DNA of 7,586 bases from Desulfobacterales bacterium (GCA_030668505.1 DAOUTV010000070.1:1-7586); one strand, 5' to 3'; numbered from the stretch's first letter, positions 1-6,096 are shown. Program-made: numbers and translations. Notes: generated from the sequence alone by a model not told the origin.

Positions 1-181
1 TGACGCGTCAATAAAGAAAGTTCACCGTTCAAAGTTCATAGGTTCAAAGGTTGTCAACCCTGAACCCCGAACCGTGAACCCTGAACCCTTGTAAAGTAGA
101 CTATAACCTTTGAACCCTGGTCGCCTCTGGCGCCGCCGAAGGCGGGTAAACCTTGAACCCTGAACCCTGAACCTGAAACCT
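1..181. repeat. Degenerate TGAACCC heptamer repeat region
   Basis: Exact TGAACCC units begin at 61, 75, 82, 111, 154 and 161, with many one-base variants between them (for example around 21-51, 68-74 and 168-180). Pairs at 75/82 and 154/161 are perfectly tandem with a 7-bp period. A GC-rich stretch at 121-146 with short inverted CGCC/GGCG segments interrupts the array. Positions 1-10 form a perfect 10-bp palindrome (TGACGCGTCA). The heptamers translate as a low-complexity Arg/Gly/Phe-rich peptide, which argues against coding. I know such heptamer arrays as intergenic features of sulfate-reducing deltaproteobacteria; their function is unknown to me. Confidence 0.75.
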
Positions 182-304
182 ATCACTTTAGAAAGTGGTT
201 TCTTGAGTTTGTTGAGTTCCTCGGGTTTGCCTATTGGTTTAAGCTTTTCATCTTGCAGTATAAGACTTTGAAGTTTATTATGTTTGGATCGCTCCTTTGT
301 GGGT
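182..304. other. AT-rich spacer, no supported gene
   Basis: This stretch lies between the heptamer array and the long inverted repeat. On the minus strand it can be read as about 45 Lys/Leu-rich residues starting at a TTG inside the inverted repeat, then running into the heptamers. That reading frame has no good ribosome binding site and I recognise no family. It could be the remnant of a decayed small gene, but I cannot support that. Confidence 0.4.
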
Positions 305-362
305 AGAAGCTGTTTCAAAACTCTTTGACGACTCCATTTTGGCCATTTTTGCTAAAAGTTAT

Positions 363-433
363 TAGCGAAGCGAAGTGTTAAAAATTGTAACTGTTTGAGG
401 GCGTTAGCCCGAGTTTTACAATTTTAGCGAAGC
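363..433. repeat. Palindromic hairpin unit with flanking direct repeats
   Basis: A 10-bp perfect stem (AAAATTGTAA at 381-390 with TTACAATTTT at 416-425) encloses a smaller GGGC-GTTA-GCCC hairpin (399-410). The hairpin is bracketed by the 9-bp direct repeat TAGCGAAGC at 363-371 and 425-433. The unit has no counterpart in the right arm of the surrounding inverted repeat, so it looks like an insertion into the left arm. It could act as an RNA hairpin if transcribed, but there is no proper T-tract to make it a terminator. Confidence 0.6.
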
Positions 434-439
434 AAGCTT

Positions 440-571
440 GATGATCTCGTAAAAAGTCATGATTCGTCATGCCGGACTTGATCCGGCATCCAGAACATGT
501 TGATTTCACTGGATTCCGGCTTTCGCCGGAATGACAGAAAGAGGTGTTTTTCGACTTTTTACGAAGCCATC
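440..571 (+). mobile_element. MITE-like repeat, copy 1
   Basis: This 132-bp element has terminal inverted repeats at 440-458 and 553-571; the inner 11 bp (CGTAAAAAGTC, 448-458 with 553-563) are perfect. Inside are two REP-like hairpins with 8-bp stems: 469-476 with 482-489 (ATGCCGGA) and 513-520 with 525-532 (ATTCCGGC). An outer inverted pair GTCAT/ATGAC at 466-470 and 531-535 encloses both. Positions 451-535 are identical to 7446-7530, while the next 17 bp (536-552) differ completely from the other copy. The element is directly flanked by AAGCTT on both sides (434-439 and 572-577), either a target duplication or part of the surrounding palindrome. Confidence 0.8.
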
Positions 572-700
572 AAGCTTAGAACTTTCAAAAATGGCCAAAC
601 AGACCAAGAAAAAGGGTTTTGAAACAGCTTCTAGATCTTTTACTTCACTGGGTTCACCTTGTTCAATGCCGCCTCCAGCGGACCTCTACAGGGATTTTTC

Positions 701-707
701 AGGGTGG
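701..707 (+). promoter_or_regulatory. Ribosome binding site deciding the uvrA start
   Basis: AGGGTGG lies 8 nt before the ATG at 716. The upstream in-frame TTG at 659 has no purine-rich site at the right distance, so this site favours ATG 716. I saw no convincing promoter between 633 and 700. Confidence 0.55.
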
Positions 708-715
708 TAGTGGCC

Positions 716-3538
716 ATGCCTTTAGATAAGATTGCCGTGCGCGGCGCGCGCCAGCACAACCTAAAAAATATCGATGTCGACCTACCTCGAAATCGACTCG
801 TCGTAATAACCGGCATTTCCGGATCCGGTAAATCGACCCTTGCCTTTGATACGCTTTATGCTGAAGGGCAGAGGCGATATGTTGAGTCACTTTCAGCTTA
901 TGCTCGCCAGTTTTTGGAACAGATGGACAAGCCTGATGTGGACAGCATCGAAGGTCTTGCTCCAGCCATAGCCATTGAGCAGAAAACAATCAGCAAGAAT
1001 CCACGTTCAACAGTGGGTACCGTAACGGAGATCTACGATTATCTTCGGCTACTTTTTGCCCGTATAGGCAAGCCGCATTGCCACAGGTGCGGACGACGCA
1101 TTACAGCACAGTCCACCCAGGAGATCGTGGATCAAGTCATGGCGCTCAAGCCGGGCACCAAGGTCACAATCCTGTCTCCCGTGGTCACCGGCCAGAAAGG
1201 GTCGCATCACAGGCTGTTTCAAAGGCTGCAAAAGGACGGTTTTGCGCGAGTCAGGGTGGATGGCACTGTGTTTGGCTTGGATGAAGTGGTTCCCCTTGAT
1301 AAGAAAAAAAAGCATAGCATAGAGGTGGTAGTAGACCGCTTGGTTATTAAAGAATCGGTCCGAAATCGTCTGGCCGACTCTGTCGAACTTGCCATAGGAC
1401 TATCGGAAGGCCTGGTCACAGTGGACCTGATACATGGCGAGCCGCTTACCTTCAGCGAAAAGGCGGCCTGCATCCTTTGCGGTATCAGTTATCCTCCGTT
1501 CACTTCAGCCAGTTTTTCATTTAACAGTCCTCAGGGGGCCTGTCCGGCCTGTAACGGCCTCGGCTCAATGATGGTCTTTGACCCTGACCTGATCGTATCC
1601 GACCCCGGCCTTTCTCTGAGGGAGGGTGCGATCGCCCCTTGGGAAAATCGACATTCGGTCTACTTCTATCAGGTATTGGATGCCATCACGCGACATTTTC
1701 AAGTAAATGTCTATACACCGTTCAATGAATTCCCTGAAGCCCTAAAAGATCTCATCCTTTATGGGTCCAAGAGTAATCCCATGCCGTTTTACCTTGAACG
1801 GGACGGCAGACGCTATACTTACTCCAGGCCCTTTCAGGGAGTCATTCCAAGCCTTGAACGGCGTTACAAGGAAACCAAATCACACAAGACCCGAGAAGAA
1901 ATAGAGCGGTTTATGAACGTGCGACCCTGCCCTGATTGTAAAGGTGCAAGGCTCAAACCGCAAAGCCTTGCAGTAACGGTCGACGGGGAGTCCATCTATA
2001 AGGTGTGCAGACGCTCAGTCGCTGAACTCCTTGGCTTTTTTCGGGCGATTCCTCTTTCCCCCCGAGACAGGCTCATTGCGGACCCCATACTGAAAGAGAT
2101 CACCGAAAGGCTCTTTTTTCTGACAGAAGTAGGAATAGGCTATCTGACCCTTGACCGGACTTCGGCAACCCTTTCGGCAGGTGAAGGGCAGCGGATTCGC
2201 TTAGCCACTCAGGTCGGTTCCAAGCTAACCGGCGTACTTTATGTCCTGGATGAACCAAGTATCGGGCTCCATCAGCGGGACAACAAAAAACTCCTTGGGA
2301 CTCTCAAAAAGATGTGTGATCTGGGCAATACGGTTCTTGTGGTGGAGCATGATGCAGAAACAATCCTTTCGGCAGACTATGTGATTGATATGGGACCCGG
2401 AGCCGGGGCCGACGGCGGGCACCTGGTATTCAGCGGATCATCCGAGGCATTGATTCAGCACGAGACCTCTGTTACTGGTCAGTACCTGTCGGGTCGCAAG
2501 ACCATACCTGTGCCACCTAATCGCCGTCCGCCTAGATATGGCCACATAGCTGTTGTGGGGGCATCAACCAATAATCTCAAAGATATCACGGTTCGGTTCC
2601 CGCTGGGTTGTTCTGTATGCGTAACCGGGGTATCGGGCTCGGGCAAATCGAGCTTGATCGTTGATACACTGTATCGATCTTTGGCCCGTCGATTCTATCG
2701 TTCCAGGAAATCCGTGGGCAAATACAGCCGGATGACCGGCCTTGAAAAGATAGATAGTGTCATCAACGTAGACCAGTCCCCGATCGGACGGACTCCTCGT
2801 TCCAATCCAGTTACCTACACAGGGGTGTTTGCAGATATTAGGGGCTTGTTTGCCAAAACGCCGGATGCCAGAGCACGCGGTTATAGACCTGGACGCTTCA
2901 GCTTCAACGTTAAAGGAGGACGGTGCGAGGCGTGTCGCGGGGATGGAATTATCAAGATCGAGATGCACTTTCTCCCTGATGTGTATGTGACGTGTGACGT
3001 GTGTCGAGGAAAGCGGTACAATCGGGAGACCCTGGACATCAGGTATAAGGGAAAGAACATCTCGGATGTGCTGGATATGACCGTAGACCAGGCCCTCGAT
3101 TTTTTTGGTAAGATCAAGAAGATAAGAACCAAGCTTCAAACCTTGGCAGAAGTGGGTTTGGGCTATATTCGCCTCGGACAACCCGCGACCACCCTTTCCG
3201 GCGGGGAGGCCCAGCGGGTCAAATTGTCAAGGGAACTCAGCAAGCGGGCAACCGGAAGAACCGTCTATATCTTGGATGAGCCTACGACAGGGCTCCATTT
3301 TGCCGACATCCAGAAACTCTTGGATGTGTTGGACCGGCTAGCAGATGTTGGCAACACCATCATCGTGATCGAGCACAATATGGACGTCATCAAGTCAGCC
3401 GATTACATCATCGATCTTGGGCCGGAAGGAGGAGATAAGGGAGGTCATGTAGTGGGGTGCGGCACCCCCGAGGAGATTGCGCAACTCCCGGCATCCCACA
3501 CAGGCAGGTTCCTAAGAAAGGTGCTAAAGGGGTTTTGA
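716..3538 (+). CDS. uvrA: UvrABC system protein A (excinuclease ABC subunit A)
   Basis: This is the DNA-damage recognition ATPase of nucleotide excision repair. It is a cytoplasmic dimer that loads UvrB at lesions. ATG 716 gives 940 residues, the same length as E. coli UvrA, and begins with the family's usual N-terminus (MPLDKIAVRGARQHNLKNI). An open frame back to TTG 659 would add 19 atypical residues. Both ABC modules are complete: Walker A GISGSGKS at 33-40 and GVSGSGKS at 638-645; signatures at 486-492 and 827-833; Walker B YVLDEPSIGLH (from 509) and YILDEPTTGLH (from 851). Zinc-binding cysteine pairs are at 252/255 with 276/279 and at 737/740 with 760/763; further CxxC pairs lie at 122/125 and 405/408. 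The first signature reads LSAGEGQ instead of the usual LSGGEAQ. The 3' end overlaps the convergent rex gene by 15 bp. Confidence 0.98.
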   Translation: MPLDKIAVRGARQHNLKNIDVDLPRNRLVVITGISGSGKSTLAFDTLYAEGQRRYVESLSAYARQFLEQMDKPDVDSIEGLAPAIAIEQKTISKNPRSTVGTVTEIYDYLRLLFARIGKPHCHRCGRRITAQSTQEIVDQVMALKPGTKVTILSPVVTGQKGSHHRLFQRLQKDGFARVRVDGTVFGLDEVVPLDKKKKHSIEVVVDRLVIKESVRNRLADSVELAIGLSEGLVTVDLIHGEPLTFSEKAACILCGISYPPFTSASFSFNSPQGACPACNGLGSMMVFDPDLIVSDPGLSLREGAIAPWENRHSVYFYQVLDAITRHFQVNVYTPFNEFPEALKDLILYGSKSNPMPFYLERDGRRYTYSRPFQGVIPSLERRYKETKSHKTREEIERFMNVRPCPDCKGARLKPQSLAVTVDGESIYKVCRRSVAELLGFFRAIPLSPRDRLIADPILKEITERLFFLTEVGIGYLTLDRTSATLSAGEGQRIRLATQVGSKLTGVLYVLDEPSIGLHQRDNKKLLGTLKKMCDLGNTVLVVEHDAETILSADYVIDMGPGAGADGGHLVFSGSSEALIQHETSVTGQYLSGRKTIPVPPNRRPPRYGHIAVVGASTNNLKDITVRFPLGCSVCVTGVSGSGKSSLIVDTLYRSLARRFYRSRKSVGKYSRMTGLEKIDSVINVDQSPIGRTPRSNPVTYTGVFADIRGLFAKTPDARARGYRPGRFSFNVKGGRCEACRGDGIIKIEMHFLPDVYVTCDVCRGKRYNRETLDIRYKGKNISDVLDMTVDQALDFFGKIKKIRTKLQTLAEVGLGYIRLGQPATTLSGGEAQRVKLSRELSKRATGRTVYILDEPTTGLHFADIQKLLDVLDRLADVGNTIIVIEHNMDVIKSADYIIDLGPEGGDKGGHVVGCGTPEEIAQLPASHTGRFLRKVLKGF

Positions 3539-4186
3539 ACGGATGCGGTGCCCCTTTGACTTTGCTGAAGTGAGCCTGTAACGGAGGATATCCAAGCTGA
3601 GGCTAAAATCTATGTTCTCGACAAAGATATGGGCCGGACACTGGATATGGGCGGGTGCATAGTTCAGAATGCCGCAAACTCCGGCGCTTACCAGCTTGTT
3701 CGCAACACCTTGAGCGAATTCCGGCTTCATGGCAATCACACCGATCTCAACACCCGTTTCCTTGACCAGACGATTCATATCGTCCAAGGGTGCAACCTCT
3801 ACGCTTTCGATCTTTGTGCCGATTCTCCTCTTTTTTTTGTCGAATGCTGCCACAAATGTGTATTTGTGGTCCATGAGTTGGGCATGCCTTACGAGAGCCC
3901 AGCCAAGATTTCCTACGCCTACCAGACCCAAACGCCATTCTCTGTCCAGACCAAAGATCTTTCTAGTTTCAAACAGGAGTTCTTTGACATAATAGCCAAT
4001 ACCCCTAACTCCGAATTGACCAAAATAGGCGAGATCCTTCCGGACCTGTGCGGGATTAATGCCGCACAGGTCGGCTAGGCGTGCAGAGGAGATTACTTCT
4101 ATGTCCTCTTGGTCTAGCAACTCAAGGTTCCTTGCATAGACCGCCAGGCGATTAATTACGATTGAAGGAATTCTTGGTGGTTTCAC
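3524..4186 (-). CDS. rex: Redox-sensing transcriptional repressor Rex
   Basis: Rex is a homodimeric cytoplasmic repressor that binds DNA when NAD+ predominates and releases it on binding NADH, controlling fermentative and respiratory genes. The 220-residue product matches the family's usual length. An N-terminal winged helix (about 5-65) carries the Rex hallmarks NPAQVRKDLAYFGQFG and RGIGYYV. A Rossmann domain follows with the dinucleotide loop LVGVGNLG, then GILNYAPAHI and the C-terminal NIDFSLSLDILRYRL helix used in dimerisation. I chose GTG 4186 because the protein from there aligns with the Rex N-terminus. The frame stays open back to TTG 4255, but that stretch is a transcription terminator and would encode an unlikely extension. 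No good Shine-Dalgarno precedes GTG. A basic tail of about 14 residues overlaps the uvrA 3' end. Confidence 0.95.
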   Translation of the reverse strand: MKPPRIPSIVINRLAVYARNLELLDQEDIEVISSARLADLCGINPAQVRKDLAYFGQFGVRGIGYYVKELLFETRKIFGLDREWRLGLVGVGNLGWALVRHAQLMDHKYTFVAAFDKKKRRIGTKIESVEVAPLDDMNRLVKETGVEIGVIAMKPEFAQGVANKLVSAGVCGILNYAPAHIQCPAHIFVENIDFSLSLDILRYRLTSAKSKGHRIRSKPL

Positions 4187-4202
4187 AGGAATAGGCTTAA
4201 AA

Positions 4203-4252
4203 CAAAAAAAACGGGGTTGAGCACCGCCTGAAGCAGGTAACCGCAACCCCGT
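4203..4252 (-). terminator. Intrinsic terminator of the atp F0 operon
   Basis: On the minus strand a perfect 9-bp stem ACGGGGTTG/CAACCCCGT (4252-4244 with 4219-4211) encloses a loop of 24 nt. The loop has its own small CCTG/CAGG hairpin. Eight T residues (4211-4204), a G and more T follow directly. It lies 18 nt after the atpE stop, as expected for an operon end, and its T-tract stops 17 nt before the rex start. Confidence 0.9.
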
Positions 4253-4270
4253 CAATGTGTTTCTGTTTGA

Positions 4271-4639
4271 TTAATGAGCAAACAGAGCCGCTATCATTTT
4301 TGACTGCGGATGTGCATAGATAAGGATCAAGGCAATAACCAGCGCATAGATACACAGGGACTCGACCATGGCCAGACCAATCAGCATGGTCACGGTCACT
4401 TTACCCGATGCTTCAGGGTTCCTGGCAATACCTTCAACTGCACCCCTGATTGCATAGCCCTGGCCGATACCGGTTCCAAAGGCTGCAACTCCAATGCCGA
4501 TGCCGGCGGCAAAGACGGATACGGTGAAGTACCTAAGGCCGGCAACAGCCGCCTCATCACCCGCTGCATAAGCTACCGTGCAAAGGGCAAACAGGACAAA
4601 CGTGGTTCCCAGAGTGGATAATGATACTTTCTTGAACAT
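4271..4639 (-). CDS. atpE: F0F1 ATP synthase subunit c
   Basis: This is the membrane ring subunit that carries ions through F0 and turns the rotor. The 122-residue product is longer than the usual 75-90 because of an N-terminal presequence (Lys-Lys, then a hydrophobic run ending AYA-A at about 24-26) that looks like a cleavable signal peptide. The mature part is the standard hairpin: helix 1 about 37-63, polar loop with RNPE at 73-76, helix 2 about 82-108. The ion-carrying carboxylate is E93. Q60 lies exactly 33 residues before it, as Q32 and E65 do in the Na+ ring of Ilyobacter; S94 and Y98 also match that ring, but its Thr67 is Leu95 here. An AGGAGGGA site 7 nt before ATG 4639 predicts strong translation, fitting the multi-copy ring. 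It is the last gene before the operon terminator. Confidence 0.96.
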   Translation of the reverse strand: MFKKVSLSTLGTTFVLFALCTVAYAAGDEAAVAGLRYFTVSVFAAGIGIGVAAFGTGIGQGYAIRGAVEGIARNPEASGKVTVTMLIGLAMVESLCIYALVIALILIYAHPQSKMIAALFAH

Positions 4640-4646
4640 AGACTCT

Positions 4647-4654
4647 TCCCTCCT
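4647..4654 (-). promoter_or_regulatory. Strong ribosome binding site of atpE
   Basis: AGGAGGGA on the minus strand, 7 nt before the atpE ATG, lies in the 34-nt gap after atpB. It is among the best Shine-Dalgarno matches in the window, consistent with the need for many c subunits per complex. Confidence 0.8.
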
Positions 4655-4673
4655 TTACTTTAAGGTTTTTATA

Positions 4674-5363
4674 TCAATGGGCTTCTTCCATTGCACCAGC
4701 AAAATACATTATAGAAAGTAAGAAGAACACAAAGGCTTGGACCAAGCATACAAAAATACCGAGTGCCATGATGGGCAGCGGGGCGAAAAAGGCGCCTGCC
4801 AGCATAAAGAGAATAGCCAAAACCAACTCGTGGCCGGCCATGTTTCCAAAAAGACGGATGGTGAGAGACAGTATACGGGCCCCGTGGCCGATAAGTTCAA
4901 TCGGCAAAATGATGGGTACCATCCACCATACCGGCCCCATAAAGTGCTTGATGTATTTAGGCCCGTGATACATGACACCAATCACGTGGGTGAGGGGGAC
5001 CACAACAAGAGCAACGGACAGGGTCGTGTTAACACTGGCGGTAGGCGGGAAGAACCCTGGAACCAGGCCTATGAGATTGCACACAAAGACATATATGAAT
5101 ATTGTGGCAAGAATCGGAAAGAAGCGGCGGCCTTCTTCTCCTGCAACGTCGACAATAAAATCTTCCATGCCTCCGATTACGAGTTCGAAAACACTTTGCC
5201 CATTAGCGGGAATCATGCCGATCCCCTTGGTAGCAAGAAATGCGAGCACTATCAGCAGAATCATTACAAACCACGAATAGATCACGTGGGGATAGTGGTG
5301 GGCAAAATCCCCCAAGCCGATAGCGTCAAATAGTGAGACTAGAAAAAGGATTGGATGTTCCAT
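4674..5363 (-). CDS. atpB: F0F1 ATP synthase subunit a
   Basis: Subunit a is the membrane stator that forms the two ion half-channels against the c ring. The 229-residue protein is shorter than E. coli AtpB (271) but has the usual helices and ends at MYFAGAMEEAH. The family's core motif is intact: SLTIRLFGNMAGHEL at 166-180, with R170 equivalent to the essential Arg210 of E. coli and E179 equivalent to Glu219. Q209 in LVQAFVFFLL corresponds to Gln252. N-terminal to these are hydrophobic segments at about 30-46 and 82-104. ATG 5363 is one base after the atpI stop, and its AGGAGG site (5373-5378) lies inside the atpI 3' end, so the two are probably translationally coupled. Confidence 0.97.
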   Translation of the reverse strand: MEHPILFLVSLFDAIGLGDFAHHYPHVIYSWFVMILLIVLAFLATKGIGMIPANGQSVFELVIGGMEDFIVDVAGEEGRRFFPILATIFIYVFVCNLIGLVPGFFPPTASVNTTLSVALVVVPLTHVIGVMYHGPKYIKHFMGPVWWMVPIILPIELIGHGARILSLTIRLFGNMAGHELVLAILFMLAGAFFAPLPIMALGIFVCLVQAFVFFLLSIMYFAGAMEEAH

Positions 5364-5364
5364 A

Positions 5365-5751
5365 TCACGCCGCCTCCTTAAAAATGATTTTCCTTATCTC
5401 ATTGAATATTGCTATGAAGATGCTTGTAACCACAACGGAAAGCCCGATGATTAGTCCAAGCGGATTTACATAATGATCTGATATAAGTATAAATATTATC
5501 AATGCACTGACCAGGAAACGTATATAGTACTTACCTAAAACCACCCTTGTTGTGGCAAGATGTGGCGGAGTCAGGGCCTGCTTGAGTGTCCGGTATAAAA
5601 GCTGAAAATTAATGCTTACAATGAGGCCCCCGGCCAGAATTCCCCATGCAAAAGGCCCTGGTGCCAGGATGAAGCCGGATATTGTCACAATACAAAGAAC
5701 AATCCAGTTCGTCAGCGTTATAAATTTGAGCAGTTTCCTTTCTATACGCAC
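5365..5751 (-). CDS. atpI: ATP synthase subunit I (AtpI-like membrane protein)
   Basis: This small membrane protein of the ATP synthase I type is encoded directly upstream of atpB. Family members assist c-ring assembly or complex stability and are not part of the working enzyme. I chose GTG 5751 (128 residues, starting VRIERKLLKF). It lies 17 nt after the atpZ stop, and AGAGGAAG (5762-5769) precedes it by 10 nt. The frame is open back to GTG 5856, but that would overlap about 88 bp of atpZ and add 35 His/Arg-rich residues unlike the family. Four hydrophobic segments are visible at about 10-30, 34-52, 76-92 and 96-118. The gene ends one base before atpB. The family is assigned from topology and position as much as from sequence. 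Confidence 0.85.
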   Translation of the reverse strand: MRIERKLLKFITLTNWIVLCIVTISGFILAPGPFAWGILAGGLIVSINFQLLYRTLKQALTPPHLATTRVVLGKYYIRFLVSALIIFILISDHYVNPLGLIIGLSVVVTSIFIAIFNEIRKIIFKEAA

Positions 5752-5761
5752 GGCCTGTAGT

Positions 5762-5769
5762 CTTCCTCT
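5762..5769 (-). promoter_or_regulatory. Ribosome binding site deciding the atpI start
   Basis: AGAGGAAG on the minus strand lies 10 nt before GTG 5751 and touches the atpZ stop codon. It supports the short form of atpI over the longer reading frame. Confidence 0.55.
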
Positions 5770-5987
5770 TACAACCTCCGGCTCTTTTCTATGGCCAGGT
5801 AAATGTTGCGAAACCCTGCAATGATACCAAGGCCAAGAAAGATGAGTGTGAACCACGGGGAGGTATCATACCGAGTGTCCAGCCATAACCCTATGGCCAG
5901 GCCGATTACTATAGCCAGGGCAATCGAAAAGCTCAAGCTGCTGTAATACCATAGCTCCCTGAACAGCTTCTTGGTTTCTTTTTCCAT
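5769..5987 (-). CDS. atpZ: AtpZ/AtpI family small membrane protein
   Basis: This 72-residue protein has two membrane segments (about 15-35 and 44-64) and the AtpZ pattern GLAIGLWLD followed by SPWFTLIFLGLGIIAGFRNIY. Relatives precede ATP synthase operons. With AtpI they have been linked to c-ring assembly and to Mg2+/Ca2+ transport in alkaliphilic Bacillus. It is the first gene of the atpZ-I-B-E cluster. ATG 5987 is the only reasonable start, because an in-frame TAA lies five codons upstream. The ribosome binding site is weak: only GGGTAA about 12 nt upstream. A tandem 12-bp repeat lies just before the gene. Confidence 0.88.
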   Translation of the reverse strand: MEKETKKLFRELWYYSSLSFSIALAIVIGLAIGLWLDTRYDTSPWFTLIFLGLGIIAGFRNIYLAIEKSRRL

Positions 5988-6002
5988 GACAAAGAGCGCT
6001 TA

Positions 6003-6026
6003 CCCAAAAGACCGCCCAAAGGACCG
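6003..6026 (-). repeat. Tandem 12-bp repeat upstream of atpZ
   Basis: CCCAAAAGACCG (6003-6014) is followed immediately by CCCAAAGGACCG (6015-6026), 11 of 12 identical. It lies 15-39 nt before the atpZ start, inside the 109-nt gap after hemL. It could be a double protein-binding site or a chance duplication. CCAAAGG at 6016-6022 also pairs with CCTTTGG at 6046-6052. Confidence 0.55.
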
Positions 6027-6064
6027 CATAGTGCGAAAGATCCAGCCTTTGGAGATTAAAGCGC

Positions 6065-6093
6065 CTCGTACCATATCACGGCTTACAAGTCAA
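6065..6093 (-). promoter_or_regulatory. Candidate promoter of the atp F0 operon
   Basis: On the minus strand TTGACT (6093-6088) is followed after 17 nt by TACGAG (6070-6065). The -35 box is good, the spacing ideal and the -10 box poor. It begins 3 nt after the hemL stop and would give a leader of roughly 70 nt before atpZ. The alternative is read-through from hemL, since no terminator is visible in the gap. Confidence 0.3.
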
Positions 6094-6096
6094 TCC

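Larger units (their letters stand above)
305..632. mobile_element. Long imperfect inverted repeat (MITE-like composite)
   Basis: The ends are a perfect 16-bp inverted repeat: AGAAGCTGTTTCAAAA at 305-320 and its complement at 617-632. A second perfect 14-bp arm pair follows inside (338-351 with 586-599, around TGGCCATTTTTG), and a third pair, 434-458 with 553-577, matches at 22 of 25 positions. The left arm is about 80 bp longer than the right because it holds an extra hairpin unit (about 363-433). The centre is the 132-bp element described separately. There is no transposase gene, so if mobile it is non-autonomous. The right end lies 83 bp upstream of the uvrA start. Confidence 0.7.

Noticed and set aside
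22..318. 98-residue minus-strand reading frame starting at TTG 318
   Set aside because: The start lies within an inverted repeat arm, there is no good ribosome binding site, and the second half is translated heptamer repeat. The Lys/Leu-rich first half might be a gene remnant, but I recognise no family.
659..715. Upstream TTG start giving a 959-residue UvrA
   Set aside because: The extra 19 residues are not UvrA-like, no ribosome binding site precedes TTG, and ATG 716 yields the usual 940 residues.
2564..3181. 205-residue minus-strand frame inside uvrA
   Set aside because: It lies fully opposite conserved UvrA coding sequence (second Walker A to the region before the second signature) and matches no family I know.
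3629..4078. 149-residue plus-strand frame opposite rex
   Set aside because: It is a shadow of the well-supported rex frame; the composition is Cys/His-rich without a recognisable motif arrangement.
4187..4255. Upstream TTG start giving a 243-residue Rex
   Set aside because: The added stretch is the stem, loop and T-tract of the atp terminator and encodes residues unlike any Rex N-terminus.
4737..5333. 198-residue plus-strand frame opposite atpB
   Set aside because: It is complementary to the conserved subunit a gene and very polar, as expected of the antisense of a membrane protein.
5988..6096. Possible Rex operator upstream of atpZ
   Set aside because: I looked for a TTGTGAAA/TTTCACAA-type palindrome here and upstream of hemL and rex and found none.
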